Source of the DNA: Gemmiger gallinarum
GTDB lineage: Bacteria; Bacillota; Clostridia; Oscillospirales; Ruminococcaceae
Assembly (NCBI RefSeq): GCF_014982805.1
Contig: NZ_JADCKC010000002.1
Coordinates: 186,001-250,000 of the forward strand
Length of the DNA: 64,000 nt
Direction: 5' to 3'
Shown: positions 48,356 to 57,763 of the stretch, in pieces
Position numbering within the stretch: the stretch's first letter is position 1
Layout of the letters: every line of letters starts with the position of its first letter
Notes under the pieces: model-generated
What the model saw: the letters and a program-made list of their open reading frames with translations, nothing else
Database searches by the model: none
Told to the model about the DNA's origin: nothing
Program-made: the position numbers and the translations under genes

Positions 48356-48413
48356 ACCCGTCCGGCGGGCATCTCTTCCCGACCTTTTGACTGCAACCTT
48401 TCGAGGGGATTTC

Positions 48414-50120
48414 ATGAAACACATTGTCTCCTATCTGGCGCCATACCGTGCAAGCATCGCGTTGGAAATGGTCATCAAGATTCTGGGCACCCTGGCCGAG
48501 CTGCTGCTGCCCTGGATGCTGCAGGTCATTCTGGACGATCTTGTGCCCGAAAAGCGGCTGAACGCCATTCTGCTGTGGGGCGGCGGCATGGTGGTCTGCG
48601 CGGCGGCGGGCCTGGTCTTCAACATCATTGCCAACCGTATGTCCACCGGGATTTCCCGGCAGGTCACCCGCCAGATCCGGTTTGATCTCTTCCGCCGGGT
48701 GCTGCGGCTTTCCGGCGCCCAGGTGGACGAATTCACCACACCCTCCCTCATCTCCCGCCTGACCTCAGACACCTATCATGTGCACGAGATGATCGACCGT
48801 ATGCAGCGGATGGCGGTTCGCGCCCCCATTATGCTGCTGGGCGGCGTGGCCATGACGCTGTTTCTCGACCCGGTGCTTGCCTGCGTGCTGGTGCTGCCCC
48901 TGCCGCTGATGGTGGCGGGTGTATGGGCATTGTCCCGCCAGGGCATTCGGCTGTACACCGCCACCCAGACCGCCGTGGACGGCATGGTCCGCCGTGCCCA
49001 GGAAAGCATGGCGGGTATCCGGGTCATTCAGGCCCTGTCCAAAATCGACTACGAAACCGGCCGTTTTGACCAGGCAAACCGGGAGACCGCTCAGCGGGAA
49101 TACCGGGCCGGGCTGTTGATGAACGCCACCAATCCCCTCATCAACGCCATCCTCAACGCAGGACTCACCGGCGTTGTGGTGGTGGGTGCCCTGCGGGTCA
49201 ACGCAGGCGCCAGCCAGCCGGGGGCCATCATTGCCTTTCTGAGCTATTTCACCATGATCCTCAACGCCCTGATGATGGTCTCCCGCATTTTTGTCATGCT
49301 GTCCAAGGGCATTGCCAGCGGACGCCGGGTGGCGGAGGTGCTGCAGGCTCCCGACGACATGCTGGTAAGCCCCATCCCCGCCAGCCCCGACCATGCACAC
49401 ATTGCCTTTGAAGGGGTCAGCTTTTCCTACGGCAAGGCGGAAAAAGATCTGTACAACATCAGCTTTTCTCTGCAGGCAGGGCAGACTCTGGGCATCATCG
49501 GTCCCACCGGCTGCGGCAAGTCCACCCTGCTGCGCCTGCTGCTGCGGGCCTACGACCCGGACGCCGGGCGTATTCTGATCCATGGCCGGAACCTGCTCAG
49601 CATTCCCTCCCAGGAACTGCACAAAATGTTCGGCGTCGTCTTTCAGAACGACTTTCTCTTTGACGGCACCCTGACGGACAACATCGACTTTGGCCGGGAC
49701 CTGGAACGGGATGCCCTTTGCCGGGCTGCCCAAAATGCCCAGGCCGAGTTTATCAGTACCCGCCCCGGCGGGCTGGACGGCCGCATCGCAGCCCGTGGAG
49801 CCGACCTTTCGGGCGGACAGAAACAGAGAGTGCTGCTTGCCCGGGCCATGGCAGGCAGCCCTGAAATTCTCATTCTGGACGACAGTTCCTCGGCTCTGGA
49901 CTACAAGACCGACGCCGCCCTGCGCCGGGCGCTGGCCCATGAATTCAGCGGTGTGACCAAGGTCATTGTGGCCCAGCGGGTCAGCGCCATCCGCCATGCC
50001 GACTGCATCCTGGTGCTGGACGAGGGCAGCGTCATCGGTCAGGGCCGTCACGAGGAACTGATGCAGAGCTGCCCGGCTTACCGTGCCATTGCCGAGGCTC
50101 AGATGGGGGAGGTGGATTGA
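48414..50120 (+). CDS. ABC exporter half-transporter with degenerate ATPase site
   Basis: A 568-residue membrane-ATPase half of a heterodimeric ABC exporter. A six-helix transmembrane domain (about 10-300) is followed by a nucleotide-binding domain with Walker A GPTGCGKST and signature LSGGQ. Walker B is LILDDSSSALD, with Asp where the catalytic Glu normally is. The H-loop position reads IVAQRVS, with Gln in place of His. These changes indicate the non-catalytic site of a BmrC-like subunit. The ATG at 48414 has GAGGGG 5 bases upstream. The partner gene begins one base after its stop. The substrate is unknown, likely a drug, lipid or peptide. Confidence 0.92.
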   Translation: MKHIVSYLAPYRASIALEMVIKILGTLAELLLPWMLQVILDDLVPEKRLNAILLWGGGMVVCAAAGLVFNIIANRMSTGISRQVTRQIRFDLFRRVLRLSGAQVDEFTTPSLISRLTSDTYHVHEMIDRMQRMAVRAPIMLLGGVAMTLFLDPVLACVLVLPLPLMVAGVWALSRQGIRLYTATQTAVDGMVRRAQESMAGIRVIQALSKIDYETGRFDQANRETAQREYRAGLLMNATNPLINAILNAGLTGVVVVGALRVNAGASQPGAIIAFLSYFTMILNALMMVSRIFVMLSKGIASGRRVAEVLQAPDDMLVSPIPASPDHAHIAFEGVSFSYGKAEKDLYNISFSLQAGQTLGIIGPTGCGKSTLLRLLLRAYDPDAGRILIHGRNLLSIPSQELHKMFGVVFQNDFLFDGTLTDNIDFGRDLERDALCRAAQNAQAEFISTRPGGLDGRIAARGADLSGGQKQRVLLARAMAGSPEILILDDSSSALDYKTDAALRRALAHEFSGVTKVIVAQRVSAIRHADCILVLDEGSVIGQGRHEELMQSCPAYRAIAEAQMGEVD

Positions 50121-50121
50121 C

Positions 50122-51945
50122 ATGCGGGAAAGCAAAGGTTTGGGAGGACCGGCGGGAAACGACGGCAAGTCTTTCGAGCGGCCCAAACAGAGTGCGGGCG
50201 TCATTCTCAAACGGCTGTGGACCTATCTGGCCGGGTGCCGGCGTCTGGTGGCACTGGCCATCGTCATCAGCATTGCCAGCAATCTGCTGGCCCTGGTGGG
50301 ACCCAAGCTCAGCGGCTACGCTGTGGACGCCCTGCGCCCCGGACAGGGACAGGTGGACTTTGAGGCGGTATTCTTCTATGCCAAATGGATGCTGGTCGCC
50401 TATCTGGTGTCGGCTGCCCTGAGCTATCTGCTGGCCACTCTCATGGTGCGCATCGCCCGGGACGTGGTCTACCGGCTGCGGCGGGATGTGTTTGAACATC
50501 TCATGAAGCTGCCCGTCCGCTTTTATGACAGCCATGCCATCGGCGACGCCCTGAGCGTATTGTCCTACGATATCGATACCATCAGCACCATGCTGTCCAC
50601 CGACCTTATTCAGATGATGACCAACCTGCTGACGGTGGCAGGGTCCTTCATCATGATGCTGACCATCTCTCCCCTGCTGTTTCTGCCCTTTCTCGTCACC
50701 ATTCCGGCCTCCATTCTCTTTACCCGCTACCGGGCACGGAAGGTCCGTCCCCTTTACCGGGACCGCTCGGCGGCCCTGGGCGCCCTGAACGGCTACGCCG
50801 AGGAGATGACCGGAGGGCTGGAAACCATCCGCGCCTATGGCCGGGGCAATGTCTTTCTCCACCGCTTCGATGCCAAAAACGCCCAGGCCTGCGAGGCCAA
50901 CTACCGCGCCGACTGCTTTGCCAGCATGACGGGGCCCTCGGTGGGATTCATCAACAACCTGTCTCTGGCACTGGTCAGCACCCTGGGCGCCGTGCTGTAT
51001 ATGGCGGGTTGGATCTCCCTGGGCAGTGTATCCTCCTTTGTGCTCTACTCCCGCAAATTTTCAGGCCCCATCAACGAGTTTGCCAATCTGTTCAGCGAAT
51101 TGCAGTCCACCCTGGCGGCGGCGGAGCGGGTCTTTACCCTGCTGGATGAGCCGGAGGAAGCCCCCGACGCCCCTGACGCCCAGGTGCTGGCCCCCGCCTC
51201 CGTCCGGGGCGAGGTCGTCCTGACCGGCATCGACTTCGGCTATTCCCCCGACGCTCCGGTGCTGCAGGGCCTGAATCTGCGGGCAAAGCCCGGCCAGACC
51301 ATTGCCATTGTGGGCCCCACCGGTGCGGGCAAGACCACCATCATCAACCTGCTCATGCGGTTCTACGATCCCCTCCGCGGCAGCATCACGGTGGACGGAC
51401 ACGACATCCGGCATCTGACCCGAGCCAGCCTGCGGCTGGCCTACTCCATGGTTTTGCAGGACACCTGGCTGTTCACCGGCACCATCTATGAAAATCTGGC
51501 CTACGGCAAGCCGGGCGTCACCCGGCAGGAGGTCATGAACGCCGCCCGGGCCGCCCACATTCACCGGTTTATTCTGTCCCTGCCCCAGGGCTATGACACG
51601 GTATTGCAGGACGGCGGCGCCAACATCTCCAAGGGCCAGCGCCAGCTTTTGACCATCGCCCGGGCCATGCTGCTGGACGCCCCCATGCTGATTCTGGACG
51701 AGGCCACCTCCAATGTGGACACCGGTACCGAGCAGCAGATCCAGAAAGCCATGCTCACCCTGATGCAGGGCCGCACCTGCTTTGTCATTGCCCACCGCCT
51801 GTCCACCATCCAGAACGCCGACCAGATCCTGCTTTTGCAGAACGGTCGTGTGGCCGAACAGGGCACCCACCAAGAACTGCTGGCCAAAGGCGGCGCTTAC
51901 TGCGCTCTCTACCGTGCCCAGTTTGAAGATTCCAATGCCGGGTAA
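50122..51945 (+). CDS. ABC exporter half-transporter with catalytic ATPase site
   Basis: A 607-residue partner of the preceding half. It has an N-terminal soluble extension (about 35 residues), a six-helix membrane domain, and an ATPase domain with Walker A GPTGAGKTT, Walker B LILDEATSNVD (catalytic Glu present) and H-loop VIAHRLS. The signature, however, reads ISKGQ instead of LSGGQ. Combined with the partner's altered Walker B, one composite site is canonical and one degenerate, as in BmrC/BmrD, LmrC/LmrD and TM287/288. The start ATG 50122 has GGGGGAGG upstream and follows the partner directly. Confidence 0.93.
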   Translation: MRESKGLGGPAGNDGKSFERPKQSAGVILKRLWTYLAGCRRLVALAIVISIASNLLALVGPKLSGYAVDALRPGQGQVDFEAVFFYAKWMLVAYLVSAALSYLLATLMVRIARDVVYRLRRDVFEHLMKLPVRFYDSHAIGDALSVLSYDIDTISTMLSTDLIQMMTNLLTVAGSFIMMLTISPLLFLPFLVTIPASILFTRYRARKVRPLYRDRSAALGALNGYAEEMTGGLETIRAYGRGNVFLHRFDAKNAQACEANYRADCFASMTGPSVGFINNLSLALVSTLGAVLYMAGWISLGSVSSFVLYSRKFSGPINEFANLFSELQSTLAAAERVFTLLDEPEEAPDAPDAQVLAPASVRGEVVLTGIDFGYSPDAPVLQGLNLRAKPGQTIAIVGPTGAGKTTIINLLMRFYDPLRGSITVDGHDIRHLTRASLRLAYSMVLQDTWLFTGTIYENLAYGKPGVTRQEVMNAARAAHIHRFILSLPQGYDTVLQDGGANISKGQRQLLTIARAMLLDAPMLILDEATSNVDTGTEQQIQKAMLTLMQGRTCFVIAHRLSTIQNADQILLLQNGRVAEQGTHQELLAKGGAYCALYRAQFEDSNAG

Positions 51946-51966
51946 AGCCCTCCCGCGCCCCCATAC

Positions 51967-52012
51967 AAAAACCCGCCCCGTCAGGCGAGAAAAGCCTGGC
52001 GGGGCGGGTTTT
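51967..52012. terminator. Bidirectional terminator after the ABC exporter
   Basis: AAAACCCGCCCCG-CAGGC pairs with GCCTG-CGGGGCGGGTTTT, with T-rich flanks in both directions; the convergent zinc-ribbon gene begins beyond it. Confidence 0.9.
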
Positions 52013-52038
52013 GTTTCTTTGTGTGTGGCAGTGCCCTG

Positions 52039-52473
52039 TCAGGACACTTTTTTGCCGCAGCGGCGGCAGAATGCATAGTCAGCCTGCAGCGGCGCGCCGC
52101 AGTAGGGGCAGAAGCCGCCCTCCGGGGCGGAGGCCTGGCCCTCATGGGGCGCGGAGCGGGAGGACGTATCCCGGTACAGGTCCTCCCGGTGGGCGTTGCG
52201 GGGGTCAAAGGGGTCCGGTTCCTCCCCGTCCTCGGTGATGTCGTACTCCGAGTAGCGGTTTTTGCCGAAAGCGTTCTGCGCCGAATACGCGGTGCGGATG
52301 ACGCCCAGAACGATAAAAGCCACACCAAACAGGGGGAAAATCAGGCCCACAATGCCCGCTCCCTGAGTGATGGAGGCGGCCAGGATGGTCCAGAACACGC
52401 CGAATCCAATGCCGAAGATGCCAAAAACCACTTCCATGGCGGATGAACCGCGGCCCGGCTTGATGCTTTTCAT
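52039..52473 (-). CDS. Zinc-ribbon membrane protein
   Basis: A 144-residue protein with a short basic start, two closely spaced hydrophobic helices (about 14-60), an acidic middle (SEYDITEDGEEPDPFDP) and a C-terminal zinc ribbon with two Cys pairs (CPYCGAPLQADYAFCRRCG). Such proteins are common in Clostridia. Their role is unknown, though zinc-ribbon tails often mediate protein contacts. The start ATG 52473 has GGGAGGCG 9 bases upstream; a longer frame extends further without a site. It is convergent with the exporter operon. Confidence 0.8.
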   Translation of the reverse strand: MKSIKPGRGSSAMEVVFGIFGIGFGVFWTILAASITQGAGIVGLIFPLFGVAFIVLGVIRTAYSAQNAFGKNRYSEYDITEDGEEPDPFDPRNAHREDLYRDTSSRSAPHEGQASAPEGGFCPYCGAPLQADYAFCRRCGKKVS

Positions 52474-52577
52474 AATTGTACGCCTCCCTGTGCTTTTTTG
52501 TGGGGTCCTGTCGTTTTTCTGATAATAGCATATTGCCGATTCCATTGCAAGCAGATGTGTGCGCCACAGGCATACAC

Positions 52578-52606
52578 TTGACTTTATCAAAGAAACATGA
52601 TACGCT
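52578..52606 (+). promoter_or_regulatory. Promoter for the AGCS symporter
   Basis: TTGACT, 17 bases, TACGCT, about 100 bases before the start codon. It is weaker than the other promoters in the window at the -10 box. Confidence 0.4.
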
Positions 52607-52706
52607 ATGTTTCGACGCGCCGCTGCCCGCCGGGAATCTGGGAGCGGTGCAGACCATTCCCGCTGCGGTGCGGGAAGGTCAGCAAAACAGAAAGTGAGTG
52701 GGAAGA

Positions 52707-54044
52707 ATGGAACAATTTACGCAGCTGGTCAGCACTGCCAGCGATTTTTTGTGGAACAACATTCTGCTGTTTCTTTTGTGCGGCACCGGCATTTACTTTA
52801 CCATCCGGCTGGGCTTTGTACAGATCTTCAAGTTCGGCAGCGGCATGCGGGGCATGTTCAGTGAGTTCAGCCTTCACGGCAAGGCGGCAGGCAAGGACGG
52901 CATGAGCTCCTTCCAGGCGCTGACCACCGCTGTGGCCGCCCAGGTGGGCACCGGCAACATCACCGGCTGCGCCACCGCCCTGGCGGGCGGCGGCCCGGGC
53001 GCCATCTTCTGGATGTGGATGTCCGCCTTCTTCGGCATGGCCACCATCTACGCCGAGGCCATTCTGGCCCAGACCTTCAAGACCACGGTGGACGGCCAGG
53101 TCACCGGCGGCCCCGCCTACTACATCCGCGCCGCCTTCAAGGGCAGGTTCGGCAAGTTCCTGGCCGGGTTCTTCTCGGTGGCCATTGTGCTGGCTCTGGG
53201 CTTTATGGGCAACATGGTCCAGTCCAACTCCATCAGCGATGCCTTCCACAATGCCTTCGGCGTCAACAAGCTGGCCGTGGGCGTGGTGGTGGCCATCATC
53301 GCCGCCTTCATCTTCCTGGGCGGCGTCAAGCGCCTGGCTTCCGTCACTGAAAAGCTGGTTCCCTTCATGGCGGTCTTTTACATTGTGGGCTGCCTGATCA
53401 TTCTGGTCATGCGCTGGCAGCTCATCCCCAACGCCTTCGCCCAGATCTTTGTGCTGGCCTTTGAGCCTCAGGCCATCGCCGGCGGCATCGCAGGCGTCAC
53501 CGTCCGGGAGGCCATGCGCTACGGCGTTGCCCGCGGCCTCTTCTCCAACGAGGCCGGTATGGGCTCCACCCCCCACGCCCATGCTCTTGCCAAGGTGGAA
53601 CACCCCCAGGACCAGGGCGTCATCGCCATGATCGGCGTCTTCTTCGACACCTTCGTCATCCTGACCCTCACCGCCCTGGTGGTCATCACCTCGGGGCTCA
53701 TCCCCACCGGCCTGCAGGGCACTGCCCTGACCCAGGGGGCTTTCAACCAGTCCTTCGGCGCCTTCGGCGATGTGTTCATCGCCATCTGCATGCTGTTCTT
53801 CGCCTTCTCCACCATTATCGGCTGGTACTTCTTCGGCGAAGTCAACTTCAAAGCCCTCTTCGGCAAAAAGATGCTGCCGGTGTACAGCGTTATCGTCGTC
53901 ATCTTTGTGCTGGTGGGCTCCGCCCTCAAGGTGGATCTGGTGTGGGAGCTGTCCGACTTCTTCAACGGCCTGATGGTCATTCCCAACCTCATCGGCCTGC
54001 TGGCCCTGTCGGGTCTGGTGGTCCGCATCCACAAAAACAAGTAA
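52707..54044 (+). CDS. Sodium:alanine/glycine symporter (AGCS family)
   Basis: A 445-residue secondary transporter with about ten helices, importing alanine, glycine or a related small amino acid with sodium or protons. Hallmarks: VAAQVGTGNITGCATALAGG near residue 75 (the family signature with unwound-helix Gly residues), GPGAIFWMW, and GLFSNEAGMGSTPHAHA around residue 275. The start is ATG 52707. An in-frame GTG 9 bases earlier overlaps the weak ribosome site GAGTGGG. It stands alone between a promoter and a terminator. Confidence 0.92.
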   Translation: MEQFTQLVSTASDFLWNNILLFLLCGTGIYFTIRLGFVQIFKFGSGMRGMFSEFSLHGKAAGKDGMSSFQALTTAVAAQVGTGNITGCATALAGGGPGAIFWMWMSAFFGMATIYAEAILAQTFKTTVDGQVTGGPAYYIRAAFKGRFGKFLAGFFSVAIVLALGFMGNMVQSNSISDAFHNAFGVNKLAVGVVVAIIAAFIFLGGVKRLASVTEKLVPFMAVFYIVGCLIILVMRWQLIPNAFAQIFVLAFEPQAIAGGIAGVTVREAMRYGVARGLFSNEAGMGSTPHAHALAKVEHPQDQGVIAMIGVFFDTFVILTLTALVVITSGLIPTGLQGTALTQGAFNQSFGAFGDVFIAICMLFFAFSTIIGWYFFGEVNFKALFGKKMLPVYSVIVVIFVLVGSALKVDLVWELSDFFNGLMVIPNLIGLLALSGLVVRIHKNK

Positions 54045-54062
54045 CGCCTTTTTTCGCAGCGC

Positions 54063-54099
54063 AAAAACCGCAGAGCCGGACCGGCTCTGCGGTTTTTGT
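54063..54099. terminator. Bidirectional terminator after the AGCS symporter
   Basis: AAAAACCGCAGAGCCGG pairs with CCGGCTCTGCGGTTTTT; it also serves the convergent GTPase gene. Confidence 0.9.
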
Positions 54100-54109
54100 T
54101 TTCTGTCAA

Positions 54110-56710
54110 TTACTGGGTCAGGAATTCCCGGATCTCGGCCTCCACTGCCCGGACCTCCTCCCGGAAGGCCTTGGAGGACACCCGCAGGGCGCCGTTGCCC
54201 AGAATGATGAGCTGCTCGGCGCCGTCGGAGGTGACCACCCGGGTACGGTACTGCTTGGCGATCTCGTGGGTGGCCTTTTCAATGTACATGTCGGCGGTCT
54301 CCGCCTCCTTGGTGTAGACCACGTAGAGGTTGTGGTATTGTTCCACCTCACGGCCGCCGCCCTTAACCTTGTAGGCATCGAACACCAGAATGGGCACGCA
54401 TTTGCGGTAGCCCGCATAGTTGCAGAGGATATCCATGAGTTTGCGGCGGGCAGCGTCCAGATTGTCGGCAGCCAGGGCTTTGAGTTCATCCCAGGCAAAA
54501 ATCACGTTGTAGCCGTCCACCAGAAGGTGCTCGGGGCCTTCGGGGCGGGGCGCGGCGGGCGTTCGTGGTGCCGCCGGAGCGGGAGGCTGCTTTTTCACCG
54601 GGCGCATGGCCTGGCGGGCATCCCGGCGGATGGGTCCGTAGGTGCGCTCAAAGATGGCCATGAGTTCCTTGTCCTCGGCCAGAGTGCCCCGGTAGGCTGC
54701 CGCCCGGGCGGCCCGGGCGCTGCGGTCCCCCTCCCGGGCCATGCTCTGGGCCATGCGGGTATCCCGGTCCAGCACGCTGGGCAGGTGCATATGACTGGGG
54801 ACCTCGTCCCAGTGGACGTTGTACCCCGCCCCGTGGGAGCAGAACACCGAGTCGGCGGTATTGTCGGTATCGGCGTCGGCATCGTAGCCTGCCGCTTCAA
54901 TGACCTCCTGGGCGTTGTGGCAGGGGGCGTAGCCGCAGGGCAGGCAGGTCAGCTGGCCCCGGCCCCGGGTATAGGCCGCCACCTCCCGGGCGTAGCCCCT
55001 CAGCTCCGACACCGGCGCCTTGCCGGAAAGCACCGCCGTCTCCCCCTCCGAGAGGGGCGCCTCAAACTGGGCGCAGAGGCGGGGCATATCGGCCAGAGCC
55101 CGGCCCACGTTCTCCTGGGGCAGGCGAAGTTTGAACTCGTACCAGGGTTCCAGCAGCACGCAGCTCCCCGCCGCCTGGGCGGTGCGCAGACCCTGCCGCA
55201 CCGCCCGGTAGGTGGCCTGGCGGAAGTCCCCGCCCTCGGTGTGTTTGGGGTGAGCACGACCGGATGCCAGGGTGATATGCACATCGGTGAGAGGCGCACC
55301 GGTCAGGGGGCCCAGATGGGTCTTTTCCGCCAGATGGGTGAGGATCAGCCGCTGCCAGTTGAGGGCCAGGGCATCCTCCCGGCAGGAAGAATCCAGCCGG
55401 ACGCCGCTGCCCGGCTCGCCGGGTTCCAGCAGAAGGTGTACCTCGGCATAGTGGCGCAGGGGCTCATAGTGGCCCACCCCCTCCACCCGGGTGTTGATGG
55501 TCTCTTTATACAGGATGCCGCCCTCGTCGAAGGTGACTTCCAGCCCGAAGCGGCGTTTCAGCAGGCTCTGCAGAATTTCCATCTGCACCTCGCCCATGAG
55601 CTGGAGATGGACCTCTCCCAGCCGTTCGTCCCACACCACGTGGAGGAGGGGGTCCTCCTGTTCCAGTTCCCGCAGCTGGCGCAGGGCGGTGTGAACATCA
55701 CAGCTTTCGGGCAGGTGGACCCGGTAGCGCAGCACCGGCTCCAGAGCGGGGGCTGCAGCGTCGGGCTCAAAGCCCAGCCCCTCCCCGGGGTAGGTGTCGG
55801 CCAGGCCGGTGACGGCACAGACCGCCCCCGGCAGCGCCTTGCCGATGGGCTGGAACTTGGCCCCTGAGTAGAGCCGCAGCTGGTCCGCCTTGCCCTGCCA
55901 GGGGGTGCGGGCGTCGGGGCGGGAGGAGAGCTCCGCCTTGACGTTGAGTTCGCCCCCCGTCACCTTCAGCCAGGTCAGGCGGGAGCCGGTGTCATCCCGG
56001 GTGATCTTGAAGATGCGGGCGCCGAATTCCGCCGGTGCCTCCGGCTGCCGGGTGAGGGTATCCAGGGCGTCGGTAAGGGCGTCCACCCCCTCCAGGCGCA
56101 GGGCAGCGCCGAAATAACAGGGAAAGACCTCCCGCCGGGCGATGGCCGCGGCCAGCTGGTCTTTGGTGGGCGTTTTGCCCGCCGTGACCGTCTCCAGCAG
56201 TTCTTCATTGCAGAGGGCCAGATCGTCGGCGCAGGCGGGGTCGGTGAGATCGACGCAGCCGTCCCCGAAGCGGCGGCGCAGCTCGGCCAGGCGCAGAGCC
56301 CGGTCGGCCCCCGCCAGGTCCATCTTGTTCACAAAAACGAACACCGGCACCCGGTAGCGTTCCAACAGCCGCCAGAGCGTCTCGGTGTGGCTCTGGATGC
56401 CGTCGGTGCCGCTGATGACCAGAATGGCATAGTCCATGACCTGCAAAGCCCGCTCGGCCTCGGCGGAAAAGTCCACGTGGCCGGGGGTGTCCAGCAGGGT
56501 GATCTCGGTATCCGGCAGGCGCAGCACCGCCTGCTTGGCAAAAATGGTGATGCCCCGGGCCCGCTCCAAAGCATCGGTGTCCAAAAAGGCGTCCCGGTGG
56601 TCCACCCGTCCCAGCTTGCGCAGCGCCCCCGCGTGGTAGAGCATCGCCTCGCTCAGCGTCGTCTTGCCCGAGTCCACGTGGGCCAATATGCCGATGACCA
56701 GCCTTTTCAT
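54110..56710 (-). CDS. TetM/EF-G-like translational GTPase fused to a Rae1/YacP-like NYN nuclease domain
   Basis: An 866-residue two-part protein. Residues 1 to about 640 are a translational GTPase of the TetM/ribosomal-protection type: P-loop AHVDSGKTT at 10-18, DTPGHVDFS about 74-82, NKMD about 127-130, then EF-G-like domains II-V. A basic/Pro-Ala linker (MRPVKKQPPAPAAPRTPAAP) joins a C-terminal NYN domain (about 727-866). The latter has EHLLVDGYNVIFAW, VLVFDAYKV, EAETADMYIEKATHE and VVTSDGAEQ: the acidic residues of a Rae1/YacP ribosome-associated endoribonuclease. The combination suggests an A-site factor that remodels or cuts mRNA on stalled ribosomes. The start ATG 56710 has AGGGGAAGG upstream. 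Confidence 0.9.
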   Translation of the reverse strand: MKRLVIGILAHVDSGKTTLSEAMLYHAGALRKLGRVDHRDAFLDTDALERARGITIFAKQAVLRLPDTEITLLDTPGHVDFSAEAERALQVMDYAILVISGTDGIQSHTETLWRLLERYRVPVFVFVNKMDLAGADRALRLAELRRRFGDGCVDLTDPACADDLALCNEELLETVTAGKTPTKDQLAAAIARREVFPCYFGAALRLEGVDALTDALDTLTRQPEAPAEFGARIFKITRDDTGSRLTWLKVTGGELNVKAELSSRPDARTPWQGKADQLRLYSGAKFQPIGKALPGAVCAVTGLADTYPGEGLGFEPDAAAPALEPVLRYRVHLPESCDVHTALRQLRELEQEDPLLHVVWDERLGEVHLQLMGEVQMEILQSLLKRRFGLEVTFDEGGILYKETINTRVEGVGHYEPLRHYAEVHLLLEPGEPGSGVRLDSSCREDALALNWQRLILTHLAEKTHLGPLTGAPLTDVHITLASGRAHPKHTEGGDFRQATYRAVRQGLRTAQAAGSCVLLEPWYEFKLRLPQENVGRALADMPRLCAQFEAPLSEGETAVLSGKAPVSELRGYAREVAAYTRGRGQLTCLPCGYAPCHNAQEVIEAAGYDADADTDNTADSVFCSHGAGYNVHWDEVPSHMHLPSVLDRDTRMAQSMAREGDRSARAARAAAYRGTLAEDKELMAIFERTYGPIRRDARQAMRPVKKQPPAPAAPRTPAAPRPEGPEHLLVDGYNVIFAWDELKALAADNLDAARRKLMDILCNYAGYRKCVPILVFDAYKVKGGGREVEQYHNLYVVYTKEAETADMYIEKATHEIAKQYRTRVVTSDGAEQLIILGNGALRVSSKAFREEVRAVEAEIREFLTQ

Positions 56711-56880
56711 AGTTCTGTTCCTTCCCCTGTTTTATCGTATTTTTTTATTATAGCGCACGGGGCGGCGGGTTGTACAGCGCGGTGCCGGGGGGTCCAATAT
56801 TCCTCCCTGGCCGCCCGGGCTCTTTTTTTGCCGCCCCGCTGTAATTTTTCGGTTTTGGTGTCGCCAAACAGAACAGTATG

Positions 56881-56889
56881 TGCTATAAT
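56881..56889 (+). promoter_or_regulatory. Extended -10 promoter for the surface-polymer export operon
   Basis: TGCTATAAT lies 60 bases before the permease ATG, without a convincing -35 box. The remaining gap 56711-56950 shows nothing else. Confidence 0.5.
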
Positions 56890-56950
56890 AAAATGAATTT
56901 GTCTGCGCCGGGGCTTTCCCGGACGAAAAAATGCCTGGAGGTTTTCAATC

Positions 56951-57751
56951 ATGCAGGACACGCAGCAAAGCCCACGGCGGCAAACCCTTGCCCGATTCCG
57001 CAAGTATGAGCCCCTGATCCGGGAGCTCGTCACCCGGGATCTCAAGGTCAAATACCGCCGCAGCTTCCTCGGCTACGTCTGGAGCATTCTCAATCCGCTG
57101 CTCATGATGGCGCTGCAGACCATCATCTTCAGCTATATGTTCAGCAGCAACATTCCCAACTATCCCCTCTACCTCATCTGCGGCAACACCCTCTTCACTT
57201 TCTTCAACGAGAGCGCCAACATGGGTATGGCGTCGGTGCTGGGCAATTCATCGCTCATCAAAAAAGTCTACATTCCCAAATATATTTTCCCCCTCAGCCG
57301 TGTGGCTTCCAGCTTTGTGACCATGGTGTTCAGTCTGGCGGCGGTTTTGCTGGTCATGCTCTTCACCCGCGCCACCCTTTACCCCACCCTGCTTCTGTTC
57401 TGGGTGCCGCTGATCTTTGAGTTCTTCTTCTGCTGCGGCATCGCCCTGCTGCTGTCGGCCCTGGCGGTCTATTTCCGGGATATCCAGTACCTGTTCGGCA
57501 TCCTGACCATGGCCTGGATGTATGCCACCCCCATCTTCTACCCCATCGAACAGCTGCCCCCCTTTGCCCAGAACCTGATGAAGTTCAACCCCATGTATCA
57601 CTATATCAACCTGTTCCGCAACCTGGTCATCTACGGCAACATTCCCGGCCCCAACACCTGGATCGCCTGCATCGTCAGCAGTGTGGTCATGCTGGTGCTG
57701 GGCCTGTGGGTGTTCCGCAAACTGCAGCGGAACTTCATCCTGTATATCTGA
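56951..57751 (+). CDS. ABC-2 type polysaccharide/teichoic-acid export permease
   Basis: A 266-residue membrane protein with six helices, of the Wzm/TagG family, which exports surface polymers with an ATPase partner. The cytoplasmic start LIRELVTRDLKVKYRRSFLG is the family's amphipathic entry segment. Later comes the GILTMAWMYATPIFYPIEQL segment between helices 5 and 6. The ATG at 56951 has TGGAGG upstream. The ATPase gene follows 12 bases after the stop. Confidence 0.92.
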   Translation: MQDTQQSPRRQTLARFRKYEPLIRELVTRDLKVKYRRSFLGYVWSILNPLLMMALQTIIFSYMFSSNIPNYPLYLICGNTLFTFFNESANMGMASVLGNSSLIKKVYIPKYIFPLSRVASSFVTMVFSLAAVLLVMLFTRATLYPTLLLFWVPLIFEFFFCCGIALLLSALAVYFRDIQYLFGILTMAWMYATPIFYPIEQLPPFAQNLMKFNPMYHYINLFRNLVIYGNIPGPNTWIACIVSSVVMLVLGLWVFRKLQRNFILYI

Positions 57752-57763
57752 GGAGGCGCCACC

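Noticed and set aside
53942-55867. A 641-codon plus-strand frame opposite the GTPase gene
   Set aside because: It is antisense to the clear translational GTPase domains and has no ribosome site.
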